A DNA stretch of 64,000 nucleotides from an uncultured Lachnospiraceae bacterium (GTDB lineage Bacteria > Bacillota > Clostridia > Lachnospirales > Lachnospiraceae), in assembly GCA_910576535.1 (NCBI GenBank), contig CAJTKK010000007.1, positions 81,151 through 145,150 on the forward strand. Direction: 5' to 3'. Positions 17,834 through 26,831 of the stretch are shown here, in pieces. Under the pieces are notes generated by a model. That model was given only the letters and a program-made list of their open reading frames with translations, ran no database searches and had not been told where the DNA came from. The translations under genes were made by a program, and so were the position numbers. How positions within the stretch are numbered: the first letter of the stretch is position 1; each line of letters starts with the position of its first letter.

Positions 17834-19036
17834 ATGAAGAAAGAAAGATATTTGCCTTTGCTCGGCCTGTGTATATTATTGGTAATATGCATGGGCTGTA
17901 CGAATATAAAAGGAACACAAAAAGAAGAAGCCGAAAAGATCATGCAGGAGGAAAAGGCAGAAGCCGGGAATGCCCAAGTTCAGGAAGCAGTCCGGGAAGC
18001 AGATGCGGGAGGGGTGCAGGAACAAGATCCGGAGACCAGGCCAGATGAAAGCGTGGAAGAAGAAAAGGAAAAGCAAGAGCAGGGAGCGGCCGGAACCGGA
18101 GAACAGGAAGAAAGCGTAGCGGATAAACCGGAAGAAGCAAAACAGGAAAGTGCGGGGGAATATGAGGCCGACAGCCCGGAGCCGAAAATAGAAATTTCTG
18201 ATATAGAGCCTATATCGGTATATACTACAGCAAATGTGAATGTACGTTTTGCGCCTTCTGTAAATGCGGATATTTTAGATTTGGCCCCCCGGGGGAGCGT
18301 ATATGAAAAAAATGGGGAAGGGGAAGGATGGAGCCGGATTATCATAGACGGGGAAAGCTACTATATGAAATCCGATTATTTAAGGGAAAGAAAGCCGTCC
18401 GGCGGAAGCGGGGGACATTTCATTGCTATTGACGCGGGACATCAGTCGAGGGGGAATAGTGAAAAAGAACCGGTAGGACCAGGGGCATCAGAAATGAAAG
18501 CGAAAGTAACAGGAGGAACCAGAGGCACAACGACCGGATTATATGAGTATGAGCTTACCCTTATGGTTTCCGAAAAGCTAAAAGCAGAGCTGGAGAGCCG
18601 GGGTTATGAAGTTTATATGGTCAGGGAAAGCCATGACGTAGACATTAGCAATGCTCAAAGGGCGCAAATGGCTTATGATTCAGGGGCGGAGATTTTTGTA
18701 AGGATTCATGCAAACGGTTCGGAGAGCAGCAGCGCCAACGGGGCTATGACAATATGCCCGACCGGGGCAAATCCGTATATTCCCGGTTTATATGAGGATA
18801 GTAAAAGACTTTCTTCCGTTATATTGGACGGGTTGACGGCCAGTACGGGCTGCCGCAGGGAAAGGGTATGGGAAACAGATACTATGAGCGGCATTAATTG
18901 GAGTATGATTCCGGTGACTATCGTAGAAATGGGATATATGACAAATCCGGAAGAAGATATGAAAATGGCGGATGAAGGTTATCAGCAGTTAATTGCTGTT
19001 GGAATAGCGGATGGGATTGACGGATATTTTAATTAA
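17834..19036 (+). CDS. SH3b-domain N-acetylmuramoyl-L-alanine amidase, lipoprotein
   Basis: Cell-surface zinc amidase predicted to cut the MurNAc-L-Ala bond of peptidoglycan. About 400 residues: a hydrophobic leader ending in ICMGC (Cys likely lipidated), an acidic low-complexity linker to about residue 125, an SH3b domain (about 128-190, [19 protein letters not shown]), and an Amidase_3 domain (about 195-398). Likely metal and catalytic residues are in DAGHQ, in the Glu of YEYELT, in RIHAN and in VEMGYMTNP. The ATG at 17834 follows GGGGAGGTC. The block of SpoIID and a SpoIIQ-like gene downstream suggests, without proving, a role in the cell wall during growth or sporulation. Confidence 0.9.
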   Translation: MKKERYLPLLGLCILLVICMGCTNIKGTQKEEAEKIMQEEKAEAGNAQVQEAVREADAGGVQEQDPETRPDESVEEEKEKQEQGAAGTGEQEESVADKPEEAKQESAGEYEADSPEPKIEISDIEPISVYTTANVNVRFAPSVNADILDLAPRGSVYEKNGEGEGWSRIIIDGESYYMKSDYLRERKPSGGSGGHFIAIDAGHQSRGNSEKEPVGPGASEMKAKVTGGTRGTTTGLYEYELTLMVSEKLKAELESRGYEVYMVRESHDVDISNAQRAQMAYDSGAEIFVRIHANGSESSSANGAMTICPTGANPYIPGLYEDSKRLSSVILDGLTASTGCRRERVWETDTMSGINWSMIPVTIVEMGYMTNPEEDMKMADEGYQQLIAVGIADGIDGYFN

Positions 19037-19258
19037 AGTCAATAGGGGAGCTGATAGAGAAGGTATAAAGTATTTTCTGGCATTTCCGATATATAAAATA
19101 CAAGAATATGGCATTCCCGGCCGGGACCTTGTTTTTGAAGATAAAAGTAAACGCTTGGGCTTTCGTCTGGCGCAAGCTGGAGTGCGGATGCCGGATGTGA
19201 CATCTGACAAAGGGATGTCTTGCCGGATCCGTGGCCGAAACGGAAATGGAGGTTAAAA

Positions 19259-20392
19259 ATGCGGATTGGTTCCTCGAATATAGGGATGGGATCTTCAAGG
19301 GAGTATAGTTCCTTGAATGCCAGAAGAACCAGTATAATGGTTATGGCAGGAAATGCGGGTTTACGGATGAACCCTGAGGCAGAGGATGGAACCGGGAAAA
19401 AAAGCATTACAGGCGAAGATGCCTGGAAAAAATTTTATGGCGAGGATGCGTATGCAGAACAAAAGAATGAACTGAAAGAGAAGCTCAGGGAAATGAATTC
19501 CCATACGGGAATAAAAAAATTATCTCATCTGAAGAACAAAAGAGATGCCCTAAGTACAGTAAGAGACAGATGTATGCAGTATTTGGTCGGTATTTTTTGG
19601 GGGGAAGTCAGGAGATGGGATTTTGGGATTACCATGTATAGGCAGGCGGATGTTTTTTTGGGCGGGCAGACGGTGAGCCAGGCTGTTGCGTACCGTGATG
19701 AAATATATATGGAAGAAAAGGAAGAGACAGTTTTTTCCACGCAAGGAACCGTACAGACACAGGACGGGCGGACGATCCGGTTTCATTTAAATGTACAGAT
19801 GAGCCGGAGCTTCCAGGCTTATTATGAGGAAAATCTGATACGGATAGAACAAAAAATGATAGATCCTCTGGTGATTAACCTGGAAGGAAATGTGGCAGAC
19901 TTGCAGGATCAGACTTTTTTCTTTGATTTGGATGCAGACGGAGTGGAAGAGGAAATTTCCATGCTGGGAAGCGGGAGCGGTTATTTAGCGCTTGATAAAA
20001 ATGGCGATGGAATGATTAATGATGGAAGTGAACTGTTTGGGACAAAGTCAGGGAACGGATTTGCAGATCTTGCCGCTTATGACCTGGACGGGAACGGCTG
20101 GATTGACGAGAATGATGCGGTTTGGGATAAGCTGCTGATCTGGACGAAGGACGAAAACGGCAAGGATATCTGTTATAAGCTTTCAGAGAAAAACGTAGGG
20201 GCTATCTGTCTTGCGGATGCGGATACAGACTTTGCCTTGACGGATAAGGACAATGCTGTAAACGGAAGAATCCGGAAGACTGGTATTTTTCTATATGAAA
20301 ACGGCTATGCGGGAACGGTTCAGCATGTGGATATAGCCAGTCATGAGCAGCAGGACGGGCAGGAAAGCAAACGTTTTGAAGCGGTAGGATAG
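19259..20392 (+). CDS. Protein with EF-hand-like calcium loops, function unknown
   Basis: About 377 residues starting MRIGSSNIGMGSSREY, behind GGAGGTTAAAA. No signal peptide is visible. The C-terminal third has Asp-rich loops of the DxDxDG type: DLDADGVEEE near 223, LDKNGDGMINDGSELFG near 244-260, and YDLDGNGWIDENDAVW near 273-288. These resemble calcium-binding loops of EF-hand, dockerin and repeat-in-toxin neighbours. I do not recognise the N-terminal two thirds, which include a helical Lys/Glu-rich part. It sits between a surface amidase and spoIID. An intracellular calcium-responsive protein or a protein exported by a non-classical route are both possible. Confidence 0.78.
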   Translation: MRIGSSNIGMGSSREYSSLNARRTSIMVMAGNAGLRMNPEAEDGTGKKSITGEDAWKKFYGEDAYAEQKNELKEKLREMNSHTGIKKLSHLKNKRDALSTVRDRCMQYLVGIFWGEVRRWDFGITMYRQADVFLGGQTVSQAVAYRDEIYMEEKEETVFSTQGTVQTQDGRTIRFHLNVQMSRSFQAYYEENLIRIEQKMIDPLVINLEGNVADLQDQTFFFDLDADGVEEEISMLGSGSGYLALDKNGDGMINDGSELFGTKSGNGFADLAAYDLDGNGWIDENDAVWDKLLIWTKDENGKDICYKLSEKNVGAICLADADTDFALTDKDNAVNGRIRKTGIFLYENGYAGTVQHVDIASHEQQDGQESKRFEAVG

Positions 20393-20400
20393 TGCGGGAA

Positions 20401-20480
20401 GCGTTTCGGAAGCTTATGCCGGAATATTTCTTGGCGGAATATTTCTCAGCGGAAAATATTCCGTTAAGAAGCGCTTTTAC
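20401..20480 (+). repeat. Repeated and inverted motifs after the EF-hand-like gene
   Basis: The motif CGGAATATTTCT occurs twice in direct orientation, followed by its partial inverse AAAATATTCCG, and flanked by AAGCGTTT and AAGCGCTTTT. The segment can fold in alternative hairpins and probably acts as a transcript end before the spoIID promoter. Confidence 0.45.
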
Positions 20481-20502
20481 AACTCATGTCAGTGATTTCC
20501 AG

Positions 20503-20532
20503 TAGCATAAAACGGATACCGGTACATACAAT
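20503..20532 (+). promoter_or_regulatory. Sigma-E type promoter of spoIID
   Basis: CATACAAT at 20525-20532 is identical to the sigma-E/sigma-K -10 consensus. A GCATAAA-like -35 element with an ATA core lies about 14 bases upstream. In Bacillus and Clostridium spoIID is a sigma-E gene. The inferred transcript would start near 20539, leaving only about ten bases before the ATG. Confidence 0.6.
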
Positions 20533-20548
20533 AGTGTAGAGGTGTCCT

Positions 20549-21601
20549 ATGGAAAAATTAGAAATAGTAAACAATTTAATAAAAAACAGAAGGAGCGGAT
20601 CTGGCCCGGATTACAGGGACGCAGTTGCAATCCTTCTGTTTATTTTTTTGCTCCCATATATCGTATCTTTTTTCTTTGGAAATGCAGGAATGGAGATGGA
20701 AGAAGGGGAGGCAGAGGTATTGCAGGAAGAAGAAAGAGGGGGAAAGGGCAAGGGCGGAAAGCAGGAGCTATTTTGGGAAGATATGGAGAAGGCAGAGTTT
20801 ATTGTCTGTAATACAACGGCTGCGGGAACGGAAATGATGCCGCTTGAGGCATATCTTGTCAGCAGGCTGCCTTCTACAATCCCTATGGAGTATGAGATGG
20901 AGGCGCTAAAAGCACAGGCGGTAGTGCTGCGGACAGAGCTTATGAGATTATACTATGATAAACGGACAGAAAAAGAGGATGGGAAAGTCTATATTTATGT
21001 GGAGAGCAACATAGTCAAAACCGACGGGGATATGTACCAAAAGTGCATAGATGCAGTGAACAGTACAAAGGGGATGTATCTGGCCTATGAAGGATATCCG
21101 ATAAAAGCCCCTTATTTTGCGGTAAGCGCAGGGGCTACCAGGAATGGGAATGAAGTGTTTGGAAGTGATGAATATGGATATTTGAAATCTGTTGTATGCG
21201 GGAGGGATTTTACTTCCGGCGATTATGTACATAGCGAAAGGATGGACAGGGATATTTTTCTGGAACGGGTGCGGGAATTCCGCCCTAAAATAGAGTGGAA
21301 GGAGGGGGAGATGCCGGAAGAAGCCTTTCCGGTAAAAAGGGATAGGGCTGGATATGTGATGGAAATCGGCGTTGGGGAGAACGCTATGTCCGGTGAATTG
21401 TTCCGGACAATATTCGCATTGAATTCTTCATGCTTTGAGATAAGGGAAGAAGGGGGTACTGTTATCATTAAGACAAAAGGAGCGGGGCATGGATTGGGGC
21501 TATGTCAGTACGGGGCCAATGAAGCTGCAAAGAAAGGAAGCGATTATATTGACATACTGAACTATTTTTTCTCGGAAATTGTCATAGAAAAAACTGAATA
21601 A
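20549..21601 (+). CDS. spoIID: Stage II sporulation protein D
   Basis: Lytic transglycosylase of the engulfment machinery, acting on mother-cell peptidoglycan with SpoIIM and SpoIIP. 350 residues with one N-terminal membrane segment (about 29-45), an acidic linker, and the SpoIID domain. The signature IPMEYEMEALKAQAVVLRTE near residue 110 includes the expected catalytic Glu, and the C-terminal GAGHGLGLCQYGANEAAKKG motif is intact. ATG follows AGAGGTGTCCT. A sigma-E-like promoter precedes it and the SpoIIQ-like gene follows 85 bases downstream, a pairing seen in other clostridia. Confidence 0.95.
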   Translation: MEKLEIVNNLIKNRRSGSGPDYRDAVAILLFIFLLPYIVSFFFGNAGMEMEEGEAEVLQEEERGGKGKGGKQELFWEDMEKAEFIVCNTTAAGTEMMPLEAYLVSRLPSTIPMEYEMEALKAQAVVLRTELMRLYYDKRTEKEDGKVYIYVESNIVKTDGDMYQKCIDAVNSTKGMYLAYEGYPIKAPYFAVSAGATRNGNEVFGSDEYGYLKSVVCGRDFTSGDYVHSERMDRDIFLERVREFRPKIEWKEGEMPEEAFPVKRDRAGYVMEIGVGENAMSGELFRTIFALNSSCFEIREEGGTVIIKTKGAGHGLGLCQYGANEAAKKGSDYIDILNYFFSEIVIEKTE

Positions 21602-21685
21602 AGAATCTGAAACAGGCAAAACTATCGATGAAGAGTCAAAACCGGAAATAGGAATCGGATATAAATTCTGTTAGGAGGAATGAAA

Positions 21686-22642
21686 ATGAGAAGAAGAAAC
21701 GGAAGCGGAGCCAAAAAGGAAAGAATGATTATGGCGCTCTCATCGGTATTTGTACTGGCTGCTTTAACAGCAACGGGATTATTTTTCAGGGGAAAAAGTG
21801 AAGATCAGAATGATGGCTATGTGGTCGATTTCAGCGCCATAGAAAATGAAACCACGGATATGGCCCAGAATAACAGCACGGAAATACAAGGCGTAATGGA
21901 TAACCCGGCTGCCCTGGATATGGCGGGGGCGCAGGAAATGAATGAAAACGCAGTGACGGCAGACGATTTAGACTATGATCCATATTTTCAGGAAACAAAT
22001 TCCGTAAATGTGGAGAATGAAGAGGAAGAGACAGAGGAAAAGAAAGAAGAGGAAAAAGTAGCAGAGGGCAAAACCAGCGAAAAGGACAAGGAGAAGAATG
22101 AGAAAGGCGAAGAAGGGATGATTGATGAAAGCATGGATTCAGCGACCTTGGAGGAAGTGGCCCGTATGGAAGAAATGGAGGATACGCTGGCCCTTGCAAC
22201 TTCTACCTCTATCCAGCCAGCATTGACTTTTGGGGATAATGATACGCTGGCATGGCCAATTGTGGGAAATGTGCTGATTAACTATAGCATGGACAAGACT
22301 GTTTATTTCCCTACGTTGGAACAATATAAATATAATCCGGCCATTATTATTTCGGCGGTAGAAGGGGAATCTATCACAGCGGCAGCTAACGGAAAGGTAA
22401 ACAGGGTTTATAGCGATCCCGAATTAGGAAATGTCGTAGTTATGGAGTTGGGGAACGGTTATGAGATAACTTATGGGCAGCTCAAGGACATTACAGTGTC
22501 GGAAGGCGGTTTTGTAAATCAGGGCGATATGATAGGCAGTGTGGCAGCGCCGACAAAATATTACGTGCTGGAAGGATGTAACGTATATTTTAAACTGACA
22601 AAGGATGGTGAACCGGTTAATCCTATGACGAAGCTGCATTAA
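21686..22642 (+). CDS. SpoIIQ-like M23/LytM-domain protein, probably inactive peptidase
   Basis: Predicted forespore membrane protein of the SpoIIQ-SpoIIIAH channel across the intermembrane space. 318 residues: one N-terminal membrane helix (about 14-32), a very acidic Glu/Lys-rich linker (about 85-170), and a C-terminal M23 fold (about 195-318). In the M23 domain the usual metal histidines are missing: the VVVMELGNGYEITYGQL region lacks the His of the xHG motif, and the final HxH is replaced by VYFKL. Start chosen at 21686, six bases after AGGAGGA; the ATG at 21680 touches the ribosome binding site. The position after spoIID supports the sporulation role. Confidence 0.85.
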   Translation: MRRRNGSGAKKERMIMALSSVFVLAALTATGLFFRGKSEDQNDGYVVDFSAIENETTDMAQNNSTEIQGVMDNPAALDMAGAQEMNENAVTADDLDYDPYFQETNSVNVENEEEETEEKKEEEKVAEGKTSEKDKEKNEKGEEGMIDESMDSATLEEVARMEEMEDTLALATSTSIQPALTFGDNDTLAWPIVGNVLINYSMDKTVYFPTLEQYKYNPAIIISAVEGESITAAANGKVNRVYSDPELGNVVVMELGNGYEITYGQLKDITVSEGGFVNQGDMIGSVAAPTKYYVLEGCNVYFKLTKDGEPVNPMTKLH

Positions 22643-22712
22643 ACCGCAAAGAGGAAAAAAATATCTGTCCGTACAGAAAAAATGATTCATGTTTGCTGCA
22701 GGAGATTGAGAG

Positions 22713-22750
22713 CCGGCGCGGAAACCTGTCCTAATAGGAATCCGCGCCGG
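22713..22750 (+). repeat. GC-rich perfect inverted repeat upstream of the amidohydrolase
   Basis: CCGGCGCGGA at 22713-22722 pairs with TCCGCGCCGG at 22741-22750 around an 18-base loop that contains a smaller CCT/AGG pairing. No T tract follows. It lies in the 255-base gap between the SpoIIQ-like gene and the amidohydrolase; the rest of that gap shows no gene. Confidence 0.6.
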
Positions 22751-22897
22751 AGTTCAGTTGGGGATATCCCTGCGGGATGCTGCAGGGCAATGATTCCGGC
22801 GGCAGCGTTTGAATATAAAAAAACAAATTTAGCGCTTGTACGGGCGGCTGCCTGGCTGGCGGTTTATGGGAACAAAAATAGAAGAGGTGAAAATAGA

Positions 22898-24118
22898 ATG
22901 CAAAGATATTTATTAAACGGACGGATTCTGACAATGGCGCCTAAAGAGACGGAAAGCAATGAGGGAGAAAAGAGGCGGGAATATAAAAACGGCTTTATAC
23001 GGATAGAGAAGGGAAAGATTGCACAGATAGGGGATATGGATGAACTAGGGCATATTCCCGTAAAGGATGGCAGGACAGATGTGATAGACGCAGAAGGAAG
23101 GCTGGTCATGCCGGGAATCATTGAGGCCCATTGCCATATGGGGATTACCGAGGAGAAAAAAGGGATGGAAGGGGATGACTGTAATGAAAACGTACAGCCG
23201 GTTACCCCATATCTTAGAGCGGTCGATGCGGTGAATACGATGGATGCAGCCTTTGATGATGCGGTCAGGGCTGGAATAACTTCAGCTATGATTGGCCCGG
23301 GAAGCTCCAATGTGGTAGGCGGGCAGTTTGTCTTTGTGAAAACAAAGGGAAGAAGGATTGACGATTTGATTGTCCTTGCCCCTGCCGCTATGAAAATAGC
23401 GTTCGGCGAAAACCCGAAAGTGAATTTTTCCGGCCAAGGAAAAATGCCCGTGACCCGTATGGCGATTGCGGGGATGCTGCGGGAAGAGCTTTTCAAGGCC
23501 AGGCAATACGTGGAAAAACGAAAAAAAGCCAAAAAGGAAGGGGAAGGATTTGAAAAGGATTTCCGGTATGAGTGCTGGGTTCCGGTATTTGAAAGAAAGA
23601 TCCCGTTAAAAGCGCATGTCCACAGGGTGGACGATATTTTTACGGCAATCCGGATTGCAAAAGAATTTGGGCTGAAAATGACATTAGATCATTGCAGCGA
23701 AGGGCATTTGATTGCAGAAGAAATCTCAAAGGAGGGGTTTCCGGCAATTGTAGGCCCGGACTTGTCGAGCAGGAGTAAGATTGAAGTACAGAATGTAGCC
23801 TTTAAAACAGCAGGGATTTTGAGCGCGGCAGGGGTGAAAGTAGCTGTGACTACAGACCACCCAGTATCCTTAATCCAGTCCCTGCCCATATGCGCAGGGC
23901 TGTGCGTAAAGTCGGGAATGGAGGAAGATGAGGCTTTAAGAGCTATCACGATCCATGCCGCGCAGATATGCAATGTAGCGGACAGGGTAGGAAGTCTGGA
24001 AATAGGAAAGGATGCGGACATTGCTGTTTTTGACGGGAATCCTTTGCATTCGGCAACGGAAGTGTATTGTACCTTGATTAACGGGGAAATTGCATACCAT
24101 AGGGAGAACGGGGTTTAA
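22898..24118 (+). CDS. Metal-dependent amidohydrolase
   Basis: About 406-residue cyclic amidohydrolase (imidazolonepropionase/dihydroorotase-like superfamily) with the N-terminal beta-sandwich MQRYLLNGRILTM and a TIM barrel. Metal ligands are visible as EAHCHMG near residue 75, KAHVHRVDD, LDHCSEGH and a TTDHP aspartate near residue 325. The C-terminal signature VGSLEIGKDADIAVFDGNPL is typical. Start at the ATG behind GAAGAGGTGAAA. The substrate is not deducible; no histidine-degradation genes are nearby, so I do not call it HutI. It may be an isoaspartyl- or prolidase-type amidohydrolase. Confidence 0.85.
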   Translation: MQRYLLNGRILTMAPKETESNEGEKRREYKNGFIRIEKGKIAQIGDMDELGHIPVKDGRTDVIDAEGRLVMPGIIEAHCHMGITEEKKGMEGDDCNENVQPVTPYLRAVDAVNTMDAAFDDAVRAGITSAMIGPGSSNVVGGQFVFVKTKGRRIDDLIVLAPAAMKIAFGENPKVNFSGQGKMPVTRMAIAGMLREELFKARQYVEKRKKAKKEGEGFEKDFRYECWVPVFERKIPLKAHVHRVDDIFTAIRIAKEFGLKMTLDHCSEGHLIAEEISKEGFPAIVGPDLSSRSKIEVQNVAFKTAGILSAAGVKVAVTTDHPVSLIQSLPICAGLCVKSGMEEDEALRAITIHAAQICNVADRVGSLEIGKDADIAVFDGNPLHSATEVYCTLINGEIAYHRENGV

Positions 24119-24251
24119 AAGCTTCTGCCCGCCTGGCTCCTATGCTTTGGGCAGATCATCGGTACAGGTTGATGGAAATGAAGGGCGGATATAGAAGGGA
24201 ATATGTCTTGGTCTTTGGAGATTGCTTTCCATGTTTATACGGACTTTGGTA

Positions 24252-24280
24252 TTTACCTAATGGTATGTTGGGGGTATAAT
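24252..24280 (+). promoter_or_regulatory. Promoter of the ddl-murF genes
   Basis: TTTACC at 24252-24257, a 17-base spacer, and TATAAT at 24275-24280, about 50 bases before ddl. Confidence 0.5.
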
Positions 24281-24328
24281 TTGAATATCATTAACTGGTA
24301 AAGAAAGTGAAAGGATAAGGTAATAAAC

Positions 24329-25366
24329 ATGAAAGTCGTCGTTTTGACAGGGGGGATCAGCACGGAAAGGGATGTGTCCCTTAGCTCCGGGAAGATGATC
24401 TATGAAGCGGTAAAGAGAAACGGGCATCAGGCTGTTTTGTTGGATGTGTATTTAGGATATACGGGGAAGGATGTAAAAGATATTTTTGAAAAAGAGGAAG
24501 ACTGGGCAAAAGAAATCGGGTCGATCGGGTTAAGCAACCCGGATATCCAGGCGGTAAAGGCGATGAGGGAAGACGGGGGAAAAAATTTTTTCGGCCCTAA
24601 CGTAATCCCGGTCTGTCAGGCGGCGGATGTGGTATTTTTGGCTCTTCATGGGGAAAATGGGGAAAACGGGAAGATTCAGGCTTGCTTTGACCTGATGGGC
24701 ATTGTCTATACAGGAACAGATTATGTCAGTTCTGCCCTTTGCATGGATAAAGGGCTGGCAAAGGAGTTGCTTGACTATCATGGGATTCCCACGCCGAAAG
24801 GGTTTTGCCTGAAAAAGGGGGAAATCTTTGAAGGGACAGTGCCATTTCCCTGTGTAGTGAAATCCTGCTGCGGAGGTTCCAGCGTAGGGGTATGCATCGC
24901 AAAGAATGAGAAGGAATATGAAGAGGCTTTGGAAGAGGGATTCCGTTATGATGATAAAGTAGTTATTGAACAATACATAAAGGGAAGGGAATTTTCCGTG
25001 GGGGTAATAGACGGTAAGGCATTGCCGGTAATTGAGATTGCCCCTGTCAGCGGTTTTTACGATTATAAAAATAAATATCAGGCAGGCAGTGCAGTAGAGA
25101 CTTGCCCGGCTCTGCTTTCCGAAAGGAAAACGCGGGAGCTGCAGCATCTGGCAGTACGGGTATTTCAGGTTCTGCGCCTGAAAAATTATGCCCGGATGGA
25201 CTTTATGATGAACGAGGAAGAAGAAATTTTCTGCTTAGAAGCCAATACCTTGCCAGGCATGACGCCTACATCCTTGCTTCCACAGGAGGCAAGAGCGGCA
25301 GGGATAGAGTTTGACCATCTTTGCGGGAGAATTATGGCATCCGCTTTAGGGGATGCTGATTTTTGA
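24329..25366 (+). CDS. ddl: D-alanine--D-alanine ligase
   Basis: ATP-grasp ligase that makes the D-Ala-D-Ala dipeptide for peptidoglycan precursors in the cytoplasm. 345 residues. Visible motifs are VLTGGISTERDVSLSSG at the N-terminus, ALHGENGENGKIQ, GGSSVGVCI and the metal-binding FCLEANTLPGMTPTSLLP. It is directly followed by murF, which joins this dipeptide to the UDP-MurNAc tripeptide, so the pair forms two consecutive steps. A D-Ala-D-Lac or D-Ala-D-Ser ligase is less likely because no vanHX-type partners are present. Confidence 0.94.
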   Translation: MKVVVLTGGISTERDVSLSSGKMIYEAVKRNGHQAVLLDVYLGYTGKDVKDIFEKEEDWAKEIGSIGLSNPDIQAVKAMREDGGKNFFGPNVIPVCQAADVVFLALHGENGENGKIQACFDLMGIVYTGTDYVSSALCMDKGLAKELLDYHGIPTPKGFCLKKGEIFEGTVPFPCVVKSCCGGSSVGVCIAKNEKEYEEALEEGFRYDDKVVIEQYIKGREFSVGVIDGKALPVIEIAPVSGFYDYKNKYQAGSAVETCPALLSERKTRELQHLAVRVFQVLRLKNYARMDFMMNEEEEIFCLEANTLPGMTPTSLLPQEARAAGIEFDHLCGRIMASALGDADF

Positions 25367-25418
25367 CGGGCAGAAATAAAATAGGTAAAAAGACCGGAGG
25401 CTGGAAAGGCAGAGAATC

Positions 25419-26813
25419 ATGAAGAATTTAACTTTGAAAAAGATAGCGGAGGCATGTAACGGCAGATTATATCATTATTGTCCGGAAAAAGACAAAGAGG
25501 TATCCGGGGTAGAGCTGGATTCACGGAAAGTGAAAGAGAATTTCCTTTTTATTGCGGCAAAAGGGGAAAGGACGGACGGGCATAATTTTATTGGGGAAGT
25601 ATTCTCAAAGGGGGCAGCAGGGGTTATATGCGAAAAGGAGCCGGAGGGGGAAAACGGGGTTTGTATTTTAGTAAAGGATTCCTTTCAGGCATTAAAGGAC
25701 ATAGCGAGTTTTTATAGGCAAGGGTTGGACATTACAATAGTCGGCATTACCGGAAGCGTAGGAAAAACAAGCACGAAAGAATTCATTGCTTCCGTATTGG
25801 AGACAAAATATAGCGTATTAAAAACAGAGGGGAACTTTAATAATGAGATAGGGCTTCCCTTAACAGTCCTGAAAATCAGGGAGAACCATGAGGCAGCGGT
25901 GCTGGAAATGGGCATCAGTGATTTTGGGGAAATGCATAGGCTGAGCAGGATAGCAAGGCCGGATATTTGTGTGCTGACCAATATTGGCCAATGCCATCTG
26001 GAGAATTTGAAATCCAGGGAGGGGATACTGAAAGCTAAGTCGGAAATCTTTGATTTCATGAAAGAGGATGGCACAGCCTGCTTAAACGGTGACGATGGTA
26101 TGCTTAGAACGGTAAAGACAGTGAAAGGGAAAGCGCCGCTGACGTTTGGCATGGCGGAGGATCATACAGTTTATGCGGATAGAATAGAAAAGAAAGGATT
26201 GTTCGGAAGCGAAGCGGATTTCCATGTAGGAGGGGAGGTTTTTCATGTGGGGATTCCTTTGCCGGGAGAGCATATGATTTACAATGCTTTGGCGGCTGCC
26301 TTGACAGGGAGCGTTATGAAACTGACAAAAGAGGAGATCATAGAGGGGATAGAGTCGGTAAAGCCGGTGGGCGGCAGAAGCAATCTCATGAGGCTGGGGG
26401 ATAAGACGGTGATAGATGACTGCTATAACGCCAACCCTGTCTCTATGTGCGCTGCCCTGGATCTGCTGTCTACTGCATTGACGCGGAAAGTGGCGGTTTT
26501 GGGGGACATGTTTGAACTAGGGGAAAAAGAAAAGGAAATGCATGATAAGGTAGGAGCTTATGCTGCCGGATTAGGGATAGATGTGATTATCTGCATTGGA
26601 AAGCTTGCGGGGAATATATATGAGGGAGCTTATAGAACTATGAAAGGGCAAGCTTCCGGGAAAGGGGAGATTTATTATTTCCCCAGCAAAGAGGAATTTA
26701 TGGAAAAGCAGATGGTCATGATAAAGGAAGGGGACACTATTCTTGTAAAGGCTTCCCATGGCATGGAATTTGAAAAGATCATAGCGATGTTTACGGAAGA
26801 GGATACCGTATAA
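25419..26813 (+). CDS. murF: UDP-MurNAc-tripeptide--D-alanyl-D-alanine ligase
   Basis: Mur ligase that adds D-Ala-D-Ala to the UDP-MurNAc-tripeptide, the last cytoplasmic peptide step. 464 residues. It has the N-terminal MurF domain with VSGVELDSRKVKENFLFIA, the P-loop GITGSVGKTSTKEF near residue 110, EMGISDFGEMHRL, and CYNANPVSM near the C-terminal domain (also AVLGDMFELGEKE). ATG follows AAAGGCAGAGAATC. It is preceded by ddl and followed 18 bases later by the polymer ligase-like gene, suggesting one transcript. Confidence 0.96.
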   Translation: MKNLTLKKIAEACNGRLYHYCPEKDKEVSGVELDSRKVKENFLFIAAKGERTDGHNFIGEVFSKGAAGVICEKEPEGENGVCILVKDSFQALKDIASFYRQGLDITIVGITGSVGKTSTKEFIASVLETKYSVLKTEGNFNNEIGLPLTVLKIRENHEAAVLEMGISDFGEMHRLSRIARPDICVLTNIGQCHLENLKSREGILKAKSEIFDFMKEDGTACLNGDDGMLRTVKTVKGKAPLTFGMAEDHTVYADRIEKKGLFGSEADFHVGGEVFHVGIPLPGEHMIYNALAAALTGSVMKLTKEEIIEGIESVKPVGGRSNLMRLGDKTVIDDCYNANPVSMCAALDLLSTALTRKVAVLGDMFELGEKEKEMHDKVGAYAAGLGIDVIICIGKLAGNIYEGAYRTMKGQASGKGEIYYFPSKEEFMEKQMVMIKEGDTILVKASHGMEFEKIIAMFTEEDTV

Positions 26814-26831
26814 GAACCAGCAGGAGTAAAA

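Noticed and set aside
22864..23532. 222-codon minus-strand frame opposite the amidohydrolase
   Set aside because: No start signal, and the plus-strand gene has all metal motifs.
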